A stretch of DNA of 64,000 nucleotides, from contig JAKSIK010000006.1 of the NCBI GenBank assembly GCA_024398835.1, positions 1-64,000 of the forward strand, in the 5' to 3' direction. Shown in pieces: positions 46,365 to 54,145 of the stretch. Both the position numbers and the translations under genes were made by a program. The DNA is from Fibrobacter sp. Its GTDB lineage: Bacteria > Fibrobacterota > Fibrobacteria > Fibrobacterales > Fibrobacteraceae. A model generated the notes under the pieces. That model was not told where the DNA came from and did not search any database. It worked only from the letters and a program-made list of their open reading frames with translations. How positions within the stretch are numbered: position 1 is the first letter of the stretch; each line of letters opens with the position of its first letter.

Positions 46365-46993
46365 TTTTCCTCCCGACCAAAGCAGAGAGCCTCGTATTTG
46401 AGAGCCTCGCTCCAAACTTTGTCGTTAATGGTTTCAATGCGGCCCTCCATGTGGTTGAACACCAACATTAAAGGGAACGCCACCAGAAGCCCCGCCTGCG
46501 TTGTGAGAAGGGCTTCAGAAATTCCATCGGCCAAGAGAACCGGGTTCCCGAAACCGAACATCTGGATAGTTTCAAAAGTGTGGACCATGCCGCTCACCGT
46601 ACCAAGCAAGCCCTGCAACGGAGCAACAGATGCGCAGGTAACAATAGTGCGCTGAGACGTGGCAAGTTTTGTGCTGATGCGGTGTCGCGTGGCATCCATG
46701 GCGTTACGAACAGCCACAGGGCCCTCATCCCGATGTTTACGAATGTCTTCGGCCAAGGCAAGGAAATAACCATACCGGCGTTTGCGGATTTTCGCAAAGG
46801 CAGCCTCTTCCCCATTCTTCTCCAATTCCTTGAAAAACAGAGATGCTCCAGCACCTTTAAGCATCAGGAAATAGCCCAATTTTTCAAACATCAGGAACCA
46901 GCCCACCCATCCCAGCAGGAACAGGGGCGCTAGAACCCAACCACCGCGCAGCAGCAGGTTCAAGGTCGCTTCAATGACGGAATATTCATCCAT
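46361..46993 (-). CDS. exbB: ExbB/TolQ/MotA-family proton-channel subunit
   Basis: 210 residues with three membrane helices. Conserved segment VASVAPLQGLLGTVSGMVHTFE-type is present as CASVAPLQGLLGT and the last helix has LTTQAGLLVAFPLMLVFN. Together with ExbD it forms the proton-driven motor. It begins 24 bases after the TtpC-like gene. Confidence 0.93.
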   Translation of the reverse strand: MDEYSVIEATLNLLLRGGWVLAPLFLLGWVGWFLMFEKLGYFLMLKGAGASLFFKELEKNGEEAAFAKIRKRRYGYFLALAEDIRKHRDEGPVAVRNAMDATRHRISTKLATSQRTIVTCASVAPLQGLLGTVSGMVHTFETIQMFGFGNPVLLADGISEALLTTQAGLLVAFPLMLVFNHMEGRIETINDKVWSEALKYEALCFGREEK

Positions 46994-47017
46994 TGATCTA
47001 TCCTTGAAATCTACCGA

Positions 47018-48514
47018 TTATGCGTCACTTTTCTCTTTAATCCAAAGTGCATTTAGAACGGCAAGGCCCGTCTTTTCCATACGAGAACGAAGGGCATCGG
47101 CCCGGTTCACAAGGAAGGTATGGAGAAGTTGGAGGGGAATTGCCACAATGAGGCCCGCTTCCGTAGTCACGAGGGCGATGGAAATACCGCCCGCCAAAAG
47201 CTTCGGGTCGCTGGTGCCGTGCATGGTAATCACGTCAAAGAGTTCAATCATGCCCATCACCGTACCGAGAAGTCCAAGGAGCGGTGCCGTGGAAGCAAAC
47301 ACAGAAACCCAGTTCAAGCCTTTTTCCAGTTTGGGGACGTCCGAAGCAAAGAGGACTTCCAAAGCCTTTTCGGCACTGGCACGATTGGGATATTCTTTTG
47401 CGAAAACGGTCTTCAATACCTTCCCCACTTCACCGCGGGCTTTTGCAGATTCTTCCTTCGCCTTGGCCACATCGCCTGCATCAAGAGCCTTGAGGGCTGC
47501 ACGAGCAGCTTTTCCGCCGAAGCCAACAATGGAAATCCAGATATAGCGAATGAGGAAAATCAGAATGCCAAGAATGAACAAAACCGTGATGGGATACATG
47601 AGGATACCGCCATCCTTGAAGAACTGCTTCAAATCATCCTTCCAGGTGGTTTCGGTATGATTGGCAAGTTCGCTGGAAAGTTCCGTACTCAAGAGCACAT
47701 CCACAGGAACCATGATGTAGGCGGAATCCTTCGTGGCAGCAAAAGCCTTAGAGACATCCGCCTTAGTTTCCGGCGTCAAGTTTTCTTGCCAGCCATAAGT
47801 CCGCTTCTTCTCCCCCGCAATGGGAAGCATGAGGGCAGTTGCTTTGTTGCCAGCCTCATCGGCGGCCACGTCTGCCATTTCCATCGCGTAGAGGCCGCCG
47901 AGCCGAAGGCGTGAGCCTTGGGCCACAGACGTCCCGAAAATGAGTTCCGCTTTCTCGAGGGAAATCTCACGGGTGAAGTCCATCTCGCTTCTAGCGGCTT
48001 CCAACAAAGATTTGGCGATACGGAGCGGGTCGTCCCGATAGAGGCCCATTTCCTTCTTCACCTTGTTCTGGACTTCGACGCGCTCCGAAACCTTGAAGGG
48101 AACGCCCTGCTCCTGAAACTTGGAGAGGGTTTCCAGGCGTTCGGGGCCAGCGGCGAGGCTGAGGAATTCGGCACGAGCCTTTTCGGCCTGAAGTTTCACT
48201 TGCGCCAAATCTTCACGAGCCACACGGACATCTTCGAAAAGGCGAGCGCGCTCCGACATGAGGGCATCCACCTTCTCCTTGCTTTCCTGATATTTTTCGT
48301 TAAAGAGTTCCCGTTCCTGATTAGCGGTTTCGCGATCCTTCCAGCGTTCGGCAACGGCCATGTCACGCTTTTTGCGGGCCTCTTCCAGGCTAGCCTTTGC
48401 GCTGTTCAGTTCCGCACGCTTTTTGACGGCATCTACATCTGAAACCGCCTGCTGCGCCATAACAGGAGCCATTCCCAATGTGAGAACAAGAGCAATAGAA
48501 AGGAGGTGCTTCAT
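47018..48514 (-). CDS. ttpC: TtpC-like long MotA/TolQ/ExbB protein
   Basis: 498 residues: signal peptide (ending VMAQQ), a long charged coiled coil (25-150, KKRAELNSAKASLEEARKKRDM), a periplasmic domain to about 270, then an ExbB-like membrane part with VFASTAPLLGLLGTVMGMIELFD and VTTEAGLIVAIPLQLLHTF. This fused layout is that of TtpC, which is essential in Vibrio TonB2 systems. ATG is preceded by AGGAGG and overlaps the DUF3450 stop as TAATG. Confidence 0.9.
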   Translation of the reverse strand: MKHLLSIALVLTLGMAPVMAQQAVSDVDAVKKRAELNSAKASLEEARKKRDMAVAERWKDRETANQERELFNEKYQESKEKVDALMSERARLFEDVRVAREDLAQVKLQAEKARAEFLSLAAGPERLETLSKFQEQGVPFKVSERVEVQNKVKKEMGLYRDDPLRIAKSLLEAARSEMDFTREISLEKAELIFGTSVAQGSRLRLGGLYAMEMADVAADEAGNKATALMLPIAGEKKRTYGWQENLTPETKADVSKAFAATKDSAYIMVPVDVLLSTELSSELANHTETTWKDDLKQFFKDGGILMYPITVLFILGILIFLIRYIWISIVGFGGKAARAALKALDAGDVAKAKEESAKARGEVGKVLKTVFAKEYPNRASAEKALEVLFASDVPKLEKGLNWVSVFASTAPLLGLLGTVMGMIELFDVITMHGTSDPKLLAGGISIALVTTEAGLIVAIPLQLLHTFLVNRADALRSRMEKTGLAVLNALWIKEKSDA

Positions 48515-49308
48515 TATTCAGCCTCCTTTGCAATGGCCACAGGAATGGTAACCAGCTTGGGAGCAGTCTTCCCCTCTGCCACTTTCATCACATCTTTCAG
48601 AAGTGTTCTCATGGCGAGATCCCCGGACACATTTTTCCAGCTGTAGTCCGCGGCACCCTCTTTCGAAAGCCACAACACGTCATTCCCATCATTACTCACA
48701 AAAATTGAAGCCACCGCCCCATAACGGAGGAAAGTTCCCGGCACGTTTCGGGCATCCACCATCAAAAATCCCTTGTAGACTTCCGTGGTGTAACCCAGGC
48801 GAATCCGCTCGTAGAAGACTTCCAGTGTGCGATTCAAGGCGTCATCGGCTTCTATCACACCCTTGTGGAGCTGATCGGCAATTTCTTTAACGCTATTCAC
48901 CGTCTCTTCGTTGCGGTACGGGAAATCCGATTCAAAAACGGGAACTAGGGAATCGATGACCTTTGCAAAGGACTCGTTGTACTTGGTTTTGCGACCCTCG
49001 TACCACTTAATGGTTCCTGCTGTTTTTTGGCGGGCATTGGAGAGGTTCGCAAGTTCTGCTTTCAGGGAGTCGATTTCTGCCTTCAAGGATTTGTTCTGGC
49101 TTGCGAGGGCCTGGACTTTTTGGCGGCCCACATTCACAAATTCCGCATGGCGCTTTTTTTCTGCATCGTGCATGGATTTTTCACGGGCAGTTTCCGCCTC
49201 CACGGCCTTAATCTGACGTTGGATACTTTCCACAGTTTCCTGTGCGGCCGCAATGGTCGTCACGAGAAAGAGACTGAGGAGGAGTTTTGAGAGAATATGA
49301 AATTTCAT
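48514..49308 (-). CDS. DUF3450-family coiled-coil periplasmic protein
   Basis: 264 residues: signal peptide (ending TIAAAQE), coiled coil (about 25-115, VESIQRQIKAVEAETAREK...), then a mixed domain with GTFLRYGAVA and WLSKEGAADYSW, where the '..R.G.v.L.y...dg...w....' pattern of DUF3450 is seen. First gene of the TonB2-type cluster. No ribosome site; a TATTTT box lies six bases upstream of the ATG. Coiled coil probably pairs with that of TtpC (inference). Confidence 0.85.
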   Translation of the reverse strand: MKFHILSKLLLSLFLVTTIAAAQETVESIQRQIKAVEAETAREKSMHDAEKKRHAEFVNVGRQKVQALASQNKSLKAEIDSLKAELANLSNARQKTAGTIKWYEGRKTKYNESFAKVIDSLVPVFESDFPYRNEETVNSVKEIADQLHKGVIEADDALNRTLEVFYERIRLGYTTEVYKGFLMVDARNVPGTFLRYGAVASIFVSNDGNDVLWLSKEGAADYSWKNVSGDLAMRTLLKDVMKVAEGKTAPKLVTIPVAIAKEAE

Positions 49309-49389
49309 AGGGAGAAAATAGAAATCCTATGGTCAAAAAACCATAGGTTTCGGGTCTATTTAGGATTAGTTTGTCAAAAGAGGCGGGTT

Positions 49390-50574
49390 TTAGAGCTTGA
49401 CCTGCACCTTTTCACGCATAGCCATCACAGTAGCCTTAGCCTCATCCACAGATTCGCGGCGGGCCAAAAGCACTCCCATGCGGCGATGTCCCTTCAATTC
49501 GGGCTTGCCGAACAGGCGAAGAGCGGTATCGGGCTCGGCGAGAACTTCCTGGAGACCGCCGAACTGCACATGGTCGGATTCGCCCTCCACAACGATGGCC
49601 TTGCTGGCGCTGGGGCCATGGAAAGCGATGTTGGGAATGGGAAGCCCGAGAATGGCGCGGGCATGGAGAGCAAATTCGGAAAGGTCCTGAGAAATGAGGG
49701 TCACCATGCCTGTATCGTGGGGGCGCGGAGAGACTTCGCTAAAGAGAACCTCGTCCTTGCAGACGAAGAGTTCCACGCCGAAAATGCCGCGACCGCCGAG
49801 GGCGTCTGTAATCTTCTTCGCGATTTCCTTAGCTTGTTCCAAAAGTTCCGGCTTCATGGGCTGGGGCTGCCAGGATTCCTGGTAGTCGCCGTTCACCTGG
49901 TGGTGGCCTACGGGCTGGAGGAAGCTGGTGCCGCCAACATGACGGACCGTCAGGAGGGTGATTTCGTAATCGAAGGGAACAAAACCTTCCACAATGACGC
50001 GGCTAGCCTTGCCAGTACGGCCTTCATTCTGGGAAATATCCCATGACTTCTGGACATCGGCTTCCGTCTTGATGACGCTCTGGCCATGGCCGGAGGAACT
50101 CATGACGGGCTTCACCACGCAAGGAATGCCGATTTCCTTAACGGCAGCCTTGAATTCCTCGAAAGAATCCGCAAACTTGTACGGGCTGGTCTTGAGGCCC
50201 AGTTCCTCAGCAGCCAGACGGCGAATGCCTTCGCGGTTCATGGTGAGCTTTGTGGCCTTTGCCGTAGGAATCACATTGAAGCCTTCCTTTTCAAGCTCCA
50301 CAAGCGTATCGGTAGCGATGGCTTCCACCTCAGGAACGATGTAGTCCGGACGTTCCTTCTCGATAACTTCGCGGAGGGCCTTGCCATCCAACATATTGAT
50401 GACATAGGAACGATGAGCCACCTGCATACCAGGAGCGTTGGCGTAGCGGTCCACAGCCACAACTTCCACACCAAGACGCATCATTTCGATAATGACTTCT
50501 TTACCGAGTTCGCCTGCACCACAGAAAAGGACCTTGGTGGCAGAAGAACTGAGAGGGGTACCAATTTCGAACAT
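49390..50574 (-). CDS. purT: Formate-dependent GAR transformylase
   Basis: ATP-grasp enzyme using formate and ATP to make FGAR in purine synthesis, an alternative to folate-dependent PurN. 394 residues: [33 protein letters not shown] (ATP loop) and [26 protein letters not shown] six bases before the ATG. Confidence 0.97.
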   Translation of the reverse strand: MFEIGTPLSSSATKVLFCGAGELGKEVIIEMMRLGVEVVAVDRYANAPGMQVAHRSYVINMLDGKALREVIEKERPDYIVPEVEAIATDTLVELEKEGFNVIPTAKATKLTMNREGIRRLAAEELGLKTSPYKFADSFEEFKAAVKEIGIPCVVKPVMSSSGHGQSVIKTEADVQKSWDISQNEGRTGKASRVIVEGFVPFDYEITLLTVRHVGGTSFLQPVGHHQVNGDYQESWQPQPMKPELLEQAKEIAKKITDALGGRGIFGVELFVCKDEVLFSEVSPRPHDTGMVTLISQDLSEFALHARAILGLPIPNIAFHGPSASKAIVVEGESDHVQFGGLQEVLAEPDTALRLFGKPELKGHRRMGVLLARRESVDEAKATVMAMREKVQVKL

Positions 50575-50669
50575 ATAAAACTCCTTAACGCCCTATAATG
50601 TAATCATTTTAAGAGCCCCAAATTCGCACAATTCTATAAAAAAACGCTGTTTTGTGGTCAAAAATTGTG

Positions 50670-50676
50670 TATATTG
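50670..50676 (+). promoter_or_regulatory. -10-like TATATTG of rubrerythrin
   Basis: Transcription from it would begin inside the adjoining palindromic operator. The -35 is not clear. Confidence 0.45.
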
Positions 50677-50680
50677 ACTG

Positions 50681-50695
50681 TTGTAATAATTACAA
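50681..50695. promoter_or_regulatory. PerR/Fur-like operator
   Basis: Perfect 7-1-7 palindrome TTGTAATAATTACAA, differing from the PerR-box consensus TTATAATNATTATAA at one position in each arm. It overlaps the expected start of rubrerythrin transcription. Confidence 0.7.
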
Positions 50696-50720
50696 AAACA
50701 CAACCCATGGAGATTGGAAA

Positions 50721-51260
50721 ATGGCAAACAAATATGCTGGCACACAAACTGAAAAGAATCTGGAAGCAGCCTTCGCTGGCGAATCCCAGGCACGCAACAA
50801 GTACACCTACTTTGCATCCAAGGCAAAGAAGGAAGGCTTTGAACAGATTGCAGAACTTTTCCAGAAGACTGCCGACAACGAAAAGGAACACGCCAAGCTC
50901 TGGTTCAAGGAACTGAACGGCATTGGTGAAACCGCCGATAACCTGAAGGCTGCCGCCGACGGTGAAAACTATGAATGGACCGACATGTACGAAGGGTTTG
51001 CAAAGACCGCCGAAGCGGAAGGCTTTACCGCCCTCGCCAAGAAGTTCCGCATGGTGGCCGCCATCGAAAAGCGCCATGAAGAACGCTACCGCGCCCTCCT
51101 GAAGAACGTGGAAACTGCTGCCGTGTTCGAGAAGAGCGAAGTGAAAGTTTGGGAATGCCGTAACTGCGGCCACATCGTGGTTGGCACCAAGGCTCCGGAA
51201 GTCTGCCCGGTTTGCGCACACCCGAAGGCCTTCTTCGAAGTGCACATGGACAACTTCTAA
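50721..51260 (+). CDS. rbr: Rubrerythrin
   Basis: Non-haem iron peroxidase that reduces hydrogen peroxide in anaerobes. 179 residues: four-helix diiron domain (ligands in [38 protein letters not shown]) and a C-terminal rubredoxin-like domain with ECRNCGH...[15 protein letters not shown] 50721 follows GGAGATTGG. Likely derepressed by peroxide through the PerR-like site 26 bases upstream. Confidence 0.97.
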   Translation: MANKYAGTQTEKNLEAAFAGESQARNKYTYFASKAKKEGFEQIAELFQKTADNEKEHAKLWFKELNGIGETADNLKAAADGENYEWTDMYEGFAKTAEAEGFTALAKKFRMVAAIEKRHEERYRALLKNVETAAVFEKSEVKVWECRNCGHIVVGTKAPEVCPVCAHPKAFFEVHMDNF

Positions 51261-51278
51261 TTCACGTCAAGTCCATAC

Positions 51279-51311
51279 GAAAAAATCCGGCCCGAAGGTC
51301 GGATTTTTTAT
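51279..51311. terminator. Bidirectional intrinsic terminator
   Basis: AAAAATCCGGCC CGAA GGTCGGATTTTTT. T runs on both strands, between convergent rbr and ppa. Confidence 0.9.
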
Positions 51312-51343
51312 TACACAATCCGCGGGATTTTTCCGCGGCAGTT

Positions 51344-51934
51344 TTATATCAATTCTTCTGGAGGAAGATTCCCATCTCCCTCGGGTTCCTGGTAGCAGCT
51401 CTCCGGAACCTGCACCTGATTCTGGAAGTAGGCCCTGTGAGCATTGATGACGCGTTCCCGAGCGAAATTCGCATCCTGCCAATCCCCAATCTTCACATCC
51501 TTTCCTTCCAATTCCTTGTAGTTCTGGAAGAAGTTCTTGGTAATGCGAAGGAACATCTGGTCCACATCGCAAATGTCCTTGATAGGGCGCGGGTTGAAAA
51601 CGGGAACGCCCAAAACCTTGTAGTCCTTCTTGCCGCCATCAGTCATGTCGAGGGCACCGATAACGCGACAAGTGCAAACCGTACCCGTCATCATGGAGGC
51701 CGGGCTGTAAATCAGCATATCCAAAGCATCGCCATCATCGGCCTTGGTGCTGGGAATAAAACCATAGGTGCAAGGATAACTCATCGAGCTGAGGAGGCAG
51801 CGGTCCAGGCGGAACACATGCAGCCGTTCATCGTATTCGTACTTGAGGTTGGTATCCTTGCCGATTTCCACCACGCAATCCACCTCGTAAGGGTACTTTC
51901 TGCCAATGGGGAGATCCAGATAATTAATTGCCAT
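51344..51934 (-). CDS. ppa: Inorganic pyrophosphatase (family I)
   Basis: Hydrolyses PPi to drive biosynthesis. 196 residues: KYEYDERLHVFRLDR, YPCTYGFIPST and DDGDALDMLI, the D-x-D-x-x-D signature in the variant with Ala-Leu, plus NARRFD-type end replaced by NFARERVINAH. C-terminal 25 residues are an acidic extra tail. The family I assignment is firm. Confidence 0.93.
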   Translation of the reverse strand: MAINYLDLPIGRKYPYEVDCVVEIGKDTNLKYEYDERLHVFRLDRCLLSSMSYPCTYGFIPSTKADDGDALDMLIYSPASMMTGTVCTCRVIGALDMTDGGKKDYKVLGVPVFNPRPIKDICDVDQMFLRITKNFFQNYKELEGKDVKIGDWQDANFARERVINAHRAYFQNQVQVPESCYQEPEGDGNLPPEELI

Positions 51935-52056
51935 TCTAACTCCAAAGGGTTCACCTCGAACCCATCAATCATAGACGTTATTTTGTTAATACAAATTTAA
52001 CAATTCTAAAAAATATTTCAAGGGATTAGGGGAACGCGGGCACGAGGCCATGCATT

Positions 52057-53349
52057 TTAGCGACTGCGCCAGCGTGCCGACGTTACCTTGTCAAACAAAC
52101 CAAAGTAGAAGACCGGCTCCCCGTTGTCGGGGCTGTAACCCACCTCAAAGCGAATGCGGTCCAGCGCCGGAATCACAAGATGAATGCCGCCATAAACTGC
52201 GCCCTCATAGTTGTCCCAGCCAGGATGACCTTCATCCCACAAGAGGCTTCCATCCAAGCCGGCCACCAACTGGATGCCATAGAAGAAGTTGATTCCCCAG
52301 AGGCTTGCCGCGTGGCGCTCCATCAGTACGAATCGCTCTTCCAGAGTGAGCAATGCCTCGTGAACTCCAAGATGAAGCGAATCCGATTCATGCCCGCGGA
52401 AGGTGTTTGCGCCACCATGATAGAAGTAGTCATAAAAGCCCACGTTGCCCGGCCGATAGCGGAGAAGCGCCGTAGCGCCCGTAATAAAGCGCCATACCGG
52501 ATAGTAGGCACGACTATCGCTTAGGAGTTCCCAGTAGTCATCGCCCTCATACTTTCCGTGTCCCACATGAGTGAGCATGTATTCCTGATAAATTCCCTTG
52601 CGGGTGTCCAAAGCGGCATCCCGAAAATCGAAAGCAAAGCCCGCACCCACTTCCGGCAAATGCTGTTCCACATCTTCCATATAGCGGTAGGCACCCGTCA
52701 TGAGAATGGAGAAATGTTCCTTCAGCTTCCAATCCAAATCCAAGTCCACCAGCCAACTGGCATCCTGGAAATCCCGAATATCATCGTAACTGTTCGTCCG
52801 AAGAAACTCGAAATTCCAACCCAAGGGAAGCCCAAGCAAATAAGGCGAACTAGCATAAAACGCATACTCGTTATTGTCAAAAACCGGGTCCACCGATGTG
52901 CGGTACTGCACCTCCGCGCGAATATCCTCCCCAGCCACATTCAAGTTGGCAAGGGCAAGGCCAATCATGAGTCCGTCGCGGTCCGTCTTCTTCCCTGCAG
53001 GGGACGGAATCCAGCGGAAGATTTCCTTGAAGTGATAGTGAAGCGCCTGGCCAGATTTTGGGTTGGACGAAATTGGCTCACAGCTGGCAGAAACTTCCGT
53101 GAACAAATCCAGGTCCTGAAGCCGCAGTTTTTCAGCAGCAAAACTTGCCGCAGAATAGGGTTCGCCCACCTTGTTCAAAAGCTCACGATCTACAACTCTA
53201 GGGTTTGTGTGGACCAGTCCCTCGTAATCGATGGAAGCGATGGTCGCCCCATCAACGCAGGCATTTCCCTGATTCCCTGCATCCGCGAAAGCCTCTCCCA
53301 TTAGCAGGAGCAAGGGCAGGGCAAGCATTTTTTTCGGGGAAAACTTCAC
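52057..53349 (-). CDS. Omp85-superfamily outer-membrane protein with a single POTRA
   Basis: 430 residues: signal peptide (ending EAFADAG), one POTRA-like unit (about 33-105, IASIDYEGLVHTNPRVVDRELLNKVGE), and a barrel with the family motif as YHGGANTFRGHES, lacking the usual VRGY Arg-Gly-Tyr but keeping RG. The C-terminus ends in polar RWRSR rather than an aromatic, which is unusual for a barrel end. Possibly a patatin-less Omp85 or a small exporter. It is divergent from the small membrane protein gene. Confidence 0.75.
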   Translation of the reverse strand: MKFSPKKMLALPLLLLMGEAFADAGNQGNACVDGATIASIDYEGLVHTNPRVVDRELLNKVGEPYSAASFAAEKLRLQDLDLFTEVSASCEPISSNPKSGQALHYHFKEIFRWIPSPAGKKTDRDGLMIGLALANLNVAGEDIRAEVQYRTSVDPVFDNNEYAFYASSPYLLGLPLGWNFEFLRTNSYDDIRDFQDASWLVDLDLDWKLKEHFSILMTGAYRYMEDVEQHLPEVGAGFAFDFRDAALDTRKGIYQEYMLTHVGHGKYEGDDYWELLSDSRAYYPVWRFITGATALLRYRPGNVGFYDYFYHGGANTFRGHESDSLHLGVHEALLTLEERFVLMERHAASLWGINFFYGIQLVAGLDGSLLWDEGHPGWDNYEGAVYGGIHLVIPALDRIRFEVGYSPDNGEPVFYFGLFDKVTSARWRSR

Positions 53350-53416
53350 AGAACCTCACGCGTTACCCTAAAAGTAGAAAAATAATTGCTATTTTTCCCA
53401 GCAAATAGAGGTCCCT

Positions 53417-53884
53417 ATGTTAGATTTTCTTGCCAATAATTGGCCCTATATTCTCGCAGTTGTTCTCGTGGTGCTAGCGGTTTTTGCATTCCGTGGGCTC
53501 CGCAAAGCCCTAAAGGAAGGCGGTGGAGCATTTAGCCTCGCCACCATCCGGAAGAATTCTGAGCCCAACTTTGCCGCTCTTAAACAAAAGTCCAAGGCTC
53601 TTCTGGCCGATGCCGACATGATTTGCGAAACCAAGGAAAACAGCAATTTCGTGATTCCAAGCAAGGAAGACATGAAGTTCTTCCGTCGCGCCGTTTCTCA
53701 AAAGTATAAGCTCGCCATGTTCCTCATTCCAGGTACAAACAAAGTGGTGTACTTCTTCTGCAAAACAGAAGCTGGCCTCCGCCGTCGCATCGAGAACCTG
53801 GTCATCAACCAGAAATTCCGCGAAGGTAAGCCGCCCTATATGGATGTGCCCACCGGCGAAAAACTCAAATACCCGAAAGCGTAA
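53417..53884 (+). CDS. Membrane-anchored small protein, function unknown
   Basis: 155 residues: an N-terminal helix (8-26), a short basic stretch, then a mixed soluble domain with SNFVIPSKEDMKFFRRAVSQKYKL and KVVYFFCKTEAGLRRRIENL. No family recognised. AGAGG lies nine bases before the ATG. Confidence 0.7.
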   Translation: MLDFLANNWPYILAVVLVVLAVFAFRGLRKALKEGGGAFSLATIRKNSEPNFAALKQKSKALLADADMICETKENSNFVIPSKEDMKFFRRAVSQKYKLAMFLIPGTNKVVYFFCKTEAGLRRRIENLVINQKFREGKPPYMDVPTGEKLKYPKA

Positions 53885-53887
53885 GCA

Positions 53888-54144
53888 ATTAACAATTAAT
53901 AATTCACAATTCAAAATTAATAATTGAGTCTGGCGATGCATCATACCAGAGACCTAATTGTGAATTTTGTCGAGGCGAGTGCAGCGACCAAGCTTGCTCG
54001 GGCATTGTACAAGTACCAAACCTGTCGCTTGAAAATAGAAAAGCAAGCTTTTCTACTTTGCTCGCTTATGGGTTTGTGCCGAGCCGAAGTCAAAATGAGT
54101 ACGAAGTACTAATTGTGAATTTTGAATTTTAAATTTTGAATTGT
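53888..54144. repeat. AT-flanked, nested-hairpin repeat element
   Basis: AT-rich ends (53888-53930 and 54109-54144) repeat AATTCACAATT/AATTGTGAATT words, partly inverted. The direct repeat CTAATTGTGAATTTTG occurs at 53954-53969 and 54109-54124. The core has nested stems GCTCGG/CCGAGC (53996-54001 with 54079-54084), CAAACC/GGTTTG (54017-54022 with 54071-54076) and TAGAAAAGC/GCTTTTCTA (54036-54055). Confidence 0.65.
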
Positions 54145-54145
54145 C

